A DNA stretch of 21,992 nucleotides. Source: an uncultured Bacilli bacterium. Lineage in GTDB: Bacteria; Bacillota_I; Bacilli_A; RF39; UBA660. Below are positions 7,870-14,844 of this stretch, piece by piece (position 1 is the first letter of the stretch; the number at the start of each line of letters is the position of its first letter). Location: NCBI GenBank assembly GCA_934162325.1, contig CAKPIH010000017.1, positions 1 through 21,992 on the forward strand, given 5' to 3'. The position numbers were made by a program, and so were the translations under genes. Under the pieces are notes generated by a model. The model saw only the letters and a list, made by a program, of their open reading frames with translations, did not search any database and was not told the origin of the DNA.

Positions 7870-8601
7870 ATGAATGGATATATGCAATTTTTTGATAACT
7901 TTTTTGATTTTTTTAAAAATATAGGTATTAGTTTTTATGATAGTGTTATTTATGATGATCGATATAAGTATATATTAGACGGATTATTTCATACTATATT
8001 AATTGCTCTATTTGCTGTTATTATTGGTATTGTACTTGGAATAGTTATAGCACTTATTAGGCATAATCATGATATTAATGATAAAATGAGATTAGGTAAT
8101 AAGATTGCTACTTTATATGTCAATATTATTAGAGGTACACCTGTGTTATTGCAATTAATGATTATTTATTATGTTATTTTTAAATCTGTCAACATTAATA
8201 TAATTATAGTTGGTATATTGGCATTTGGTTTAAATTCTGCTGCCTATGTTTCGGAAATAATTAGATCTGGTCTTATTTCTATTGACAAAGGACAAATGGA
8301 AGCTGGTTTGTCTTTAGGTCTTAGCTATGGTAAAACAATGAGATATATTATTTTGCCACAAGCTATTAAAAATGTTTTACCGGCATTAGGAAATGAATTT
8401 ATTACATTACTTAAAGAAACTTCGGCAGGTGCTTATATTGGAATATTAGAACTTACTAAGGCTTCGGATATTATTGCATCTAGAACTTATGATTATTTCT
8501 TTCCTCTTGTTATAACTGCCATTATATATTTGATTATGACATTAGGATTATCTAAGTTGGTTAATACTATGGAAAGGAGATTATCTAATGCTAGAAGTTA
8601 A
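7870..8601 (+). CDS. Polar amino-acid ABC transporter, permease
   Basis: A 243-residue inner-membrane permease of the HisMQ/GlnP family, with about five membrane helices. It carries the EAA-like loop that contacts the ATPase (GQMEAGLSLGLSYGKTMRYI, followed by LPQAIKNVLPALGNEF). The start chosen is ATG 7870, which follows GAGGAG (7853-7858) in the end of the lipoprotein gene. An upstream in-frame ATG at 7816 would place a long extension within that gene and lacks support. Residues 2-35 are an unusually long N-terminal stretch before the first helix. Only one permease gene is present, so the transporter probably uses a homodimer. Its end overlaps the ATPase gene by 14 bases. Confidence 0.95.
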   Translation: MNGYMQFFDNFFDFFKNIGISFYDSVIYDDRYKYILDGLFHTILIALFAVIIGIVLGIVIALIRHNHDINDKMRLGNKIATLYVNIIRGTPVLLQLMIIYYVIFKSVNINIIIVGILAFGLNSAAYVSEIIRSGLISIDKGQMEAGLSLGLSYGKTMRYIILPQAIKNVLPALGNEFITLLKETSAGAYIGILELTKASDIIASRTYDYFFPLVITAIIYLIMTLGLSKLVNTMERRLSNARS

Positions 8602-9310
8602 AAAATTAAAAAAGAAATTTGGTAGTAATGTTGTTCTTAATGATATTAGTTTTAATGTTTCAAAGGGAGATATTATTTCTATTGTTGGTCCTTCTGGTAG
8701 TGGTAAATCAACATTACTTAGATGTCTTAATTTAATAGAGAAACCTAGTTCTGGGGATATTATTTTTGAAGGTATATCTTTAATTGGTAAAAAAACTGAT
8801 TTATCTTTACTTAGGCAAAAGATGGGAATGGTTTTTCAACAATTTAATTTGTTTCCACATCTTACTGTTATTGATAATATTACGTTGGCTCCGATTAAAT
8901 TAAAACTAATGAATGAAGTAACTGCTAGAAAAAAAGCGCTTGAACTACTTAATACTATTAATTTAAAAGATAAGGCTGAACATTATCCTAACGAACTTTC
9001 TGGAGGTCAGAAACAAAGAGTTGCTATAATTAGAACACTTATTATGGAACCGGATATTATATTGTTTGATGAACCAACAAGTGCATTAGATCCTGAAATG
9101 ATTGGAGAAGTTTTAGATCTTATTAAAAAAGTTGCAGATACTGGCAAAACAATGATTATTGTATCTCATGAAATGAACTTCGTTAAAAAAGTTTCTAATA
9201 GGGTTTTGTTTATTGATGGTGGCAAAGTTATATTTGATGGAAAAACTAAAGACTTCTTTTCAAGTGAAAATATCAGAATAAAGGAATTTTTAGATAAAAT
9301 AAAGAAATAA
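8588..9310 (+). CDS. Polar amino-acid ABC transporter, ATP-binding protein
   Basis: A 240-residue cytoplasmic ATPase of the GlnQ/HisP family that powers the permease. It has Walker A GPSGSGKST (about 34-42), the Q-loop in MVFQQFNLFPHLT, the signature LSGGQKQR, Walker B ILFDEPTSALDP and the switch histidine in IVSHEM. The length is normal for the family. ATG 8588 lies within the last codons of the permease gene, preceded by GGAGA, indicating translational coupling. There is no terminator between this gene and arcA-arcB (78 bases), so read-through into the arginine genes is possible in addition to their own promoter. Confidence 0.97.
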   Translation: MLEVKKLKKKFGSNVVLNDISFNVSKGDIISIVGPSGSGKSTLLRCLNLIEKPSSGDIIFEGISLIGKKTDLSLLRQKMGMVFQQFNLFPHLTVIDNITLAPIKLKLMNEVTARKKALELLNTINLKDKAEHYPNELSGGQKQRVAIIRTLIMEPDIILFDEPTSALDPEMIGEVLDLIKKVADTGKTMIIVSHEMNFVKKVSNRVLFIDGGKVIFDGKTKDFFSSENIRIKEFLDKIKK

Positions 9311-9311
9311 A

Positions 9312-9340
9312 TTGTAAAAAATAAGGAAATCTGCTATACT
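9312..9340 (+). promoter_or_regulatory. Promoter of the arc genes
   Basis: TTGTAA (9312-9317), 17 bp, then TATACT (9335-9340) preceded by TGC, so an extended -10 too. The predicted start is near 9347. A short imperfect repeat (GTAG-AGTA-CTAC) lies just after it. No ARG-box could be identified with confidence. Confidence 0.75.
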
Positions 9341-9388
9341 TAGATAGTAGAGTACTACAATGAATTAGAATAGAAGGGAGAAAAAAAT

Positions 9389-11710
9389 ATGAATGCAATT
9401 AATGTTAAAAGTGAAATTGGCCCATTAAAAAAGGTTTTGTTACATAGACCTGGTAGTGAACTTCTTAATTTGACACCAGATTCTTTAAGTAGATTACTAT
9501 TTGATGATATTCCTTTTTTACCTGAGGCTCAAAAAGAGCATGATGAATTTGCTCGTATATTAAAAGAAAATAATATTGAGGTTGTTTATCTTGAGGATTT
9601 AATGGCTGAAGTATTAGAACTTAGCGATGATATTGAAAATAAATTTATTAGACAGTTTATTTTTGAAGCAGGAATCAAAACTCCTAAATATAGAAATTTA
9701 GTTTTTGACTATTTAAAGAGTTTTGTTAATAAGAAGGAACTTGTTCTTAAAACAATGCAGGGTATTAAATTAGAAGAAATTAGTAGAGTTAAAAGAGATT
9801 ATGAACAATCTTTAGTGGATTTAGTAAGTGAGGAATCTGACTTTTTGGCTGATCCTATGCCTAACTTATATTTTACTAGGGATCCTTTTGCTAGTGCTGG
9901 TAATGGTATTATTTTGAATAAGATGTATTCTGTTACTAGAAACAGGGAAACTATTTATGCTGAATATATATTTAACTATCATCCTGATTATAAAGGACAA
10001 GTTAATAAATATTATGATAGATATTTACCTTATCATATTGAAGGTGGAGATGTTCTTAATCTTAATAATCACATATTAGCAGTAGGTATTTCGCAAAGAA
10101 CTGAGGCTGGTGCTATTGATGAACTTGCTAAGAACTTATTTAGAAATCCTGATTGTGAAATTGATACAATATTAGCATTTAATATTCCTGTATCAAGAGC
10201 ATTTATGCACTTAGATACTGTATTTACACAAATTGATTTTGATAAGTTTACTTATCATCCTGGTATTATGGATACTTTACAAGTATTTGAAATTACAGAA
10301 GGAGATATTCCTGATAGTGATGAGGATTTAAATGTTAAAGAGGTTAATGGTTCTTTAGAAGAAATATTAGAAAAATATTTAGGTAGAAAGATTACTTTAA
10401 TTCCTTGTGCTGGAGGAGAGAAAATTTCTTCAGAGAGAGAACAATGGAATGATGGTACTAATACTTTATGTATTGCTCCTGGCGTTGTTGTTGTATACGA
10501 CAGAAATAATATTACTAATAATATTTTGAGAGAACATGGTATTAAGGTGTTTGAGATGCCTAGTGCTGAGCTTTCTAGAGGTCGTGGAGGCCCTAGATGT
10601 ATGAGTATGCCTCTTATTAGAGAAGATATTTATGCTACTGATAATAAAATTGAAGTTAAAAATGATAATGTTTCTTTAGTAAAAAAAGATGAAGTTAAAA
10701 AAGTAGATACTAAGAAATTTAATTTTAAAGGTAGAAATTTCTTAACTTTACTTGATTATACTCCTGAAGAAATTAGATATTTACTTGATTTAGCTAAAGA
10801 TTTAAAAGATAAAAAACATAGAGGTATTGAACATAGATATTTAAGTGGTAAAAATATTGTACTTCTGTTTGAGAAGACTTCTACTAGAACAAGATGTGCT
10901 TTTGAAGTTGCTGGTCTTGATTTGGGTATGGGCGTTACTTACTTAGATCCAGGTAGTTCACAAATGGGTAAGAAAGAAAGTATTGCTGATACTGCTAAAG
11001 TACTTGGTAGAATGTATGATGGTATTGAATATAGAGGATACGATCAAAAAATAGTTGAAGAACTTGCTAAGAATGCAGGTGTTCCAGTATGGAATGGTCT
11101 TACTACTGAGTTTCATCCAACACAAATGTTAGCAGATGTTATGACTGTTGAAGAAAATTTTGGCCATTTAGATGGCATTAAACTTGTATTTATGGGTGAT
11201 GCTAGAAATAATGTTGCTAATTCTTTAATGGTTGTATGTGCTAAGATGGGTATGCATTTTGTTTCTTGTGGGCCTAAAGAATTATGGCCTGATAAAAAAC
11301 TTATTGATAAGTGTAAAGAAATTGCTAAAGAAACTGGTGGAAGTATTGAAATGACAGAGGATGTTATGGAGGCTTCTAAAGGAGCAGATGTTATTTATAC
11401 TGATGTTTGGGTTTCTATGGGTGAACCCGATGATGTATGGGCAGAAAGAATTAAATTACTTAGTCCATATCAAGTTGATATGAATGTTATGAATAATGCT
11501 AATGATAATGCTATATTCTTACATTGTCTTCCATCATTTCATGATTTAAATACTTCAATTGGTAAAGATATTTATGAGAAGTTTGGTCTTAAGGAAATGG
11601 AAGTTACTGATGAGGTATTTAATAGTCCTAAATCTAAAGTATTTGATGAGGCTGAGAATAGATTACATACTATTAAAGCAGTTGTATATGCTACAATGAG
11701 GGATGAATAA
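9389..11710 (+). CDS. Fused arginine deiminase (ArcA) and catabolic ornithine carbamoyltransferase (ArcB)
   Basis: A 773-residue bifunctional cytoplasmic enzyme for two consecutive steps: arginine to citrulline plus ammonia, then citrulline plus phosphate to ornithine plus carbamoyl phosphate. Residues 1-413 are a complete arginine deiminase: FTRDPF (162-167), HIEGGDVL (216-223), MHLDTVF (273-279) and the catalytic Cys404 in GGPRCMSMP. Residues about 414-443 form a Lys/Asp/Asn-rich linker with no similarity to either enzyme. Residues about 444-773 are a complete ornithine carbamoyltransferase: the carbamoyl-phosphate motif STRTR (498-502), HPTQ, the ornithine loop SMG and HCLP (712-715). The frame is open throughout, with no internal ribosome binding site visible in the linker. 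The two enzymes are normally separate ArcA and ArcB. AAGGGAG precedes the ATG by eight bases. It is followed without a gap by carbamate kinase. Family calls are certain; channelling between domains is inference. Confidence 0.97.
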   Translation: MNAINVKSEIGPLKKVLLHRPGSELLNLTPDSLSRLLFDDIPFLPEAQKEHDEFARILKENNIEVVYLEDLMAEVLELSDDIENKFIRQFIFEAGIKTPKYRNLVFDYLKSFVNKKELVLKTMQGIKLEEISRVKRDYEQSLVDLVSEESDFLADPMPNLYFTRDPFASAGNGIILNKMYSVTRNRETIYAEYIFNYHPDYKGQVNKYYDRYLPYHIEGGDVLNLNNHILAVGISQRTEAGAIDELAKNLFRNPDCEIDTILAFNIPVSRAFMHLDTVFTQIDFDKFTYHPGIMDTLQVFEITEGDIPDSDEDLNVKEVNGSLEEILEKYLGRKITLIPCAGGEKISSEREQWNDGTNTLCIAPGVVVVYDRNNITNNILREHGIKVFEMPSAELSRGRGGPRCMSMPLIREDIYATDNKIEVKNDNVSLVKKDEVKKVDTKKFNFKGRNFLTLLDYTPEEIRYLLDLAKDLKDKKHRGIEHRYLSGKNIVLLFEKTSTRTRCAFEVAGLDLGMGVTYLDPGSSQMGKKESIADTAKVLGRMYDGIEYRGYDQKIVEELAKNAGVPVWNGLTTEFHPTQMLADVMTVEENFGHLDGIKLVFMGDARNNVANSLMVVCAKMGMHFVSCGPKELWPDKKLIDKCKEIAKETGGSIEMTEDVMEASKGADVIYTDVWVSMGEPDDVWAERIKLLSPYQVDMNVMNNANDNAIFLHCLPSFHDLNTSIGKDIYEKFGLKEMEVTDEVFNSPKSKVFDEAENRLHTIKAVVYATMRDE

Positions 11711-12645
11711 TGAGTAAAATTGTTATTGCTTTAGGTGGAAATGCTTTAGGTAAAAATCCGAGTGAACAGTTATCTTTACTTAAAGATGTTGCTAAGATAA
11801 TTGTTGATTTAGTTAAAGATGGAAATAAAATTATTCTGACACATGGAAATGGACCACAGGTAGGACAGATTGCTCTTGCTATGGAGTATGCTTCGAATGG
11901 GGAAGCTGGTACTCCTATGATGCCTTTTCCTGAGTGTGGAAGTATGAGTCAAGGTTATATTGGTTACCAATTGCAACAATGTATTCAAAATGAACTAAAA
12001 AAACAGAATATTAGTAAAAATTGTGTAACTTTGATAACACAAGTCCTAGTAGATTCTAAGGATAGTGCTTTTCAAAATCCTAGTAAGCCTATTGGTATGT
12101 TTTATACTAAAGAAGAGGCTTTGGATATAGAAAAGAAAAAAGGGTATACTATGATAGAAGATGCTGGGCGTGGTTATAGGAGAGTTGTACCATCTCCGAT
12201 GCCTATTGATATTGTTGAAAAGAATACGATAAAGATGCTTTTTGACAATAATAATATTGTAATTGCTTCTGGTGGTGGAGGTATTCCTGTTATTATGGAA
12301 AATGGAGCATATAAAGGAGTAGAAGCTGTTATTGATAAAGATAGAACTGCTGCTTTACTTGCTAAACTTACTATGGCAGATACTTTAATGATTTTGACTG
12401 CTGTTGAAAAGGTTTCTTTAAATTATAATACTGAAAATCAAGTTGATTTAGATGTTATTACTATTAAAGATGCTAATAAATATATTAGTGAAAATCAATT
12501 TGCTAAGGGAAGTATGCTTCCTAAGGTTGAAGCTTCTATGTCTTTTGTAGAAGATTCTGATGACAGAAGAGCAATTATTAGTTCTCTTGAAAAAGCAAAT
12601 GCCGCTATTAAAGGGAAAACTGGTACAATTATAAAGAGGAGGTAG
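11710..12645 (+). CDS. arcC: Carbamate kinase
   Basis: A 311-residue cytoplasmic kinase that transfers the phosphate of carbamoyl phosphate to ADP, giving ATP, CO2 and ammonia, the energy-yielding last step of the arginine deiminase pathway. It is of the amino-acid kinase fold and normal length: VIALGGNALG (5-14), THGNGPQVGQI (44-54), the ASGGGGIPV loop and DKDRTAALLA near the C-terminus. Its ATG overlaps the stop codon of the ArcA-ArcB gene (TAATG), so translation is coupled. A strong AGAGGAGG at its own end serves the next gene. No anabolic carbamoyl-phosphate genes are nearby, which favours the catabolic role. Confidence 0.97.
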   Translation: MSKIVIALGGNALGKNPSEQLSLLKDVAKIIVDLVKDGNKIILTHGNGPQVGQIALAMEYASNGEAGTPMMPFPECGSMSQGYIGYQLQQCIQNELKKQNISKNCVTLITQVLVDSKDSAFQNPSKPIGMFYTKEEALDIEKKKGYTMIEDAGRGYRRVVPSPMPIDIVEKNTIKMLFDNNNIVIASGGGGIPVIMENGAYKGVEAVIDKDRTAALLAKLTMADTLMILTAVEKVSLNYNTENQVDLDVITIKDANKYISENQFAKGSMLPKVEASMSFVEDSDDRRAIISSLEKANAAIKGKTGTIIKRR

Positions 12646-12651
12646 AAAGAA

Positions 12652-14094
12652 ATGGCTAAGAAAAAGGCTAAGGTAATGTTATCGTCTTTTTCAATTATTC
12701 TAATTCTAATTTTTGGTCTTGGAATATTATCACATGTACTTCCAAATGCACAATTTGCTAACGAAGAAATTGTTAATGGAAGTGGAACTGTTGGTGCTAC
12801 TTTATCACAAGTTTTAATGGCACCTATACAGGGATTTGAAAATGCTATTGATGTTGGTATTTTCATTATGATGCTTGGTGGATTGCTTGCTGTAGTTAAT
12901 AAAACTGGAGCATTAGAAACTGGTATCAAAGTTTTAGTTCATAAACTAAAGGGTAGAGAAATTTTATTAATTCCTATATTAATGCTTATTTTCTCTATAT
13001 GTGGAACTACTTATGGTATGCTTGAAGAGACAGTTGGATTTTATGTTTTACTTGCCGCTACTATGATGGCTGCTGGTATGGATCCACTTGTTGGTTCTGC
13101 TGTTATACTTCTTGGTGCAGGTAGTGGATGTTTAGGCTCTACTATTAATCCGTTTGCTACTGGTGTTGCTATTAGTGCATTACCAGAAGGTATTGCTTGT
13201 AATCAAGGACTTGTTATTTTAATAGCAGTATTCTTATGGCTTACTACTTTAATTGTTTCTATATTATTTGTAATGAGCTATGCTAAGAAGGTTCAAAAGG
13301 ATAAGGGTTCTACATTCTTATCACTTAGAGAACAAAAACAAGCTGAAAAGAAATTTGGTCAATTTGAAGATAAGGACAAAAAGGAAGTTAAATTAAGTAC
13401 TAAACAAAAAGTTACTCTTATTCTATTTGGTCTTACATTCCTAGTTATGATTATTGGGTTTGTTCCATGGGGTGAGTTTGGTATTACTTTCTTTGATAGC
13501 TTTACTGGTTGGCTTACTGGTTCTTCACTTGGTAACTGGTGGTTCTATGAGGCTGCTTTATGGTTCTTAATTATGTCTATTATTATTGCAATTATTAATA
13601 GATTTGGTGAGAAAGGTTTTGTTGATACTTTTGTTGATGGTGCTGACGATATGATTGGTGTTATATTAGTTATTGCTATTGCAAGAGGTGCTAGTGTACT
13701 TATGGGTGAAACATATTTAGATAATTATATTATTTATAATGCTGCTGATATGCTTGCTAAGTTACCTGAACTTGCATTCGTACCACTTAACTATATTTTA
13801 CATATTGTATTATCTATTTTAGTTCCATCATCATCTGGTTTAGCAACTTTATCTACTCCAATTATTGCTCCACTTGCTGCTCAACTTGGTTATAGTGTAG
13901 AAGTTACTATTATGACTTTAGTTGCCGCTAACGGACTTGTTAATTTAATAACTCCAACTTGTGGTGCTATAATGGGTGGACTTGCTCTTGCTAAAGTAGA
14001 ATATTCTACTTGGTTTAGATGGGCATTTAAAGTAGTTCTTACTATTATGCTTGTAAATATCTTTGTATTATGTTTATTTACATTAATTGTATAG
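12652..14094 (+). CDS. YfcC-family carrier, probable arginine/ornithine antiporter
   Basis: A 480-residue integral membrane protein with about 12 helices and no cleaved signal. It belongs to the YfcC/DcuC-like carrier superfamily once called C4-dicarboxylate anaerobic carriers. Recognisable parts are the first helix ending ILSHVLPNAQF, the glycine-rich repeat GAGSGCLGSTINPFATG near residue 160, its second-half counterpart LVPSSSGLATLSTPI, and GLVNLITPTCGAIMGGLALA near 430. Members beside arc genes are generally assigned as basic amino-acid antiporters that swap external arginine for internal ornithine. This protein is distinct in sequence from the APC-family ArcD. It starts 7 bases after arcC with AGAGGAGG overlapping the arcC end, so it is the last gene of the arc operon. 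Substrate is inferred from context. Confidence 0.92.
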   Translation: MAKKKAKVMLSSFSIILILIFGLGILSHVLPNAQFANEEIVNGSGTVGATLSQVLMAPIQGFENAIDVGIFIMMLGGLLAVVNKTGALETGIKVLVHKLKGREILLIPILMLIFSICGTTYGMLEETVGFYVLLAATMMAAGMDPLVGSAVILLGAGSGCLGSTINPFATGVAISALPEGIACNQGLVILIAVFLWLTTLIVSILFVMSYAKKVQKDKGSTFLSLREQKQAEKKFGQFEDKDKKEVKLSTKQKVTLILFGLTFLVMIIGFVPWGEFGITFFDSFTGWLTGSSLGNWWFYEAALWFLIMSIIIAIINRFGEKGFVDTFVDGADDMIGVILVIAIARGASVLMGETYLDNYIIYNAADMLAKLPELAFVPLNYILHIVLSILVPSSSGLATLSTPIIAPLAAQLGYSVEVTIMTLVAANGLVNLITPTCGAIMGGLALAKVEYSTWFRWAFKVVLTIMLVNIFVLCLFTLIV

Positions 14095-14117
14095 TTAGAA
14101 TAATTATAATGTATTTG

Positions 14118-14146
14118 AAGAACAACTATTTTGGTTGTTCTTTCTT
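14118..14146 (+). terminator. Terminator of the arc operon
   Basis: A perfect 9-bp stem (14118-14126 with 14134-14142) with a 7-nt loop, followed by a T-rich tail. The 3' arm contains the -35 of the next promoter. Confidence 0.85.
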
Positions 14147-14163
14147 TGTTTGTATGTTATACT
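14135..14163 (+). promoter_or_regulatory. Promoter of the 14188 gene, -35 inside the terminator
   Basis: TTGTTC (14135-14140), 17 bp, TATACT (14158-14163) preceded by TGT (extended -10). The -35 is within the 3' arm of the arc terminator. Confidence 0.65.
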
Positions 14164-14187
14164 ATGGTTGTAGGGAGGTTTGTTATT

Positions 14188-14691
14188 ATGTTTAAAAATG
14201 GAACTAGTTATGAAGTTAATGTACAGGGTATTACTTTTTGGAGAAAAATAATTAATGAAGATAATACTGAAGTGTTTGTTAGAGATTCTTTAAGTGAGCC
14301 ATTTATGATTTATATAGATAAGGTAAAAGGTAATGAATATCTTGACTGGGTTACAGTAAGACCTTTTGATATGGAGAATATGGGAGAAGATATTCTTATA
14401 GTTTTTAGTAATATAAGAATATCTAAAAATAATATAAATATATGTGATGATGTTGTATATAAGGCTCAGTATATATTAAATGATAAGGATAGAGAGGAAG
14501 AATATACTAATATATCAGAAGGTATTCTTTATGATAGTTATTTTTGTAATATTATTTCTTCTAAATATGGTTTAGATGTTATTCCTGCTAATTTTGTATA
14601 TGAAGAAATTAGAAGAGTTAGAAAGATATATGCTGCTAATAACGATAAGGATAATATTAAGTGTAAGTCTTTAAAGAGAAAAAGAAAATAA
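14188..14691 (+). CDS. Hypothetical protein with basic C-terminal tail
   Basis: A 167-residue soluble protein that I do not recognise. It has no signal peptide or membrane segment when started at ATG 14188, which follows GGGAGG; the longer frame from 14131 would run through the promoter and is rejected. The body is acidic and strand-rich (residues 1-85), then helical (about 110-150). It ends in a very basic tail, KCKSLKRKRK, suggestive of nucleic-acid or membrane contact. The last codons (14665-14675) are perfectly complementary to 14696-14706, at the start of the repeated RNA element immediately downstream, so the element probably forms the 3' UTR of this mRNA. Confidence 0.8.
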   Translation: MFKNGTSYEVNVQGITFWRKIINEDNTEVFVRDSLSEPFMIYIDKVKGNEYLDWVTVRPFDMENMGEDILIVFSNIRISKNNINICDDVVYKAQYILNDKDREEEYTNISEGILYDSYFCNIISSKYGLDVIPANFVYEEIRRVRKIYAANNDKDNIKCKSLKRKRK

Positions 14692-14695
14692 TATT

Positions 14696-14806
14696 TTTAA
14701 AGACTTATTTATAAGGCTTTAAAAATTCTAGTTAAAGACTTATGGCTTTAACTAGCAGTGAACAACGAAGTGTGAACTGATACTAAAAAAGTATTTAGTT
14801 CTTTTT
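14696..14806 (+). ncRNA. Structured RNA element, copy 1, ending in a terminator
   Basis: Hairpin A is 14699-14720 (stem with one A-G mismatch). Hairpin B is a perfect 10-bp stem, 14728-14737 with 14746-14755, loop ACTTATGG. A linker CAGTGAACAACGAAGTGT follows, then a terminator stem 14774-14801 (one bulge) and CTTTTT. About 60 bases from 14701 are the same as in copy 2 (18601-18720) except for two single-base indels. It follows the 14188 gene by 5 bases and ends before the ABC-F promoter, so it is a 3' UTR or processed small RNA, not a leader of the ABC-F gene. I do not recognise the family. Confidence 0.65.
14774..14806 (+). terminator. Terminator of the 14188 gene and RNA element copy 1
   Basis: The stem runs from GAAC at 14774-14777 to GTTC at 14798-14801, with one G-U pair and a one-base bulge. 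CTTTTT follows. Confidence 0.75.
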
Positions 14807-14822
14807 ATTTATGTGTTAAAAT
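14794..14822 (+). promoter_or_regulatory. Promoter of the ABC-F gene
   Basis: TAAAAT (14817-14822) preceded by TGT forms an extended -10. A weak -35 (TTTAGT, 14794-14799) lies 17 bp upstream, inside the terminator of the RNA element. The predicted leader is about 16 bases. Confidence 0.55.
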
Positions 14823-14844
14823 ATTAGTAGTGCAGGTGATTATG

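Noticed and set aside
9389..11710. ArcA-ArcB fusion as an assembly or frameshift artefact
   Set aside because: Both domains are full length with a low-complexity linker of its own, the frame is continuous, and there is no relic start site or stop; an artefact would normally not create a neat linker. It should still be confirmed on reads.
14696..14806. Antibiotic-sensing attenuator or leader of the ABC-F gene
   Set aside because: The element ends in a terminator, the probable ABC-F promoter lies at or after that terminator, and the second copy has no ABC-F gene behind it.
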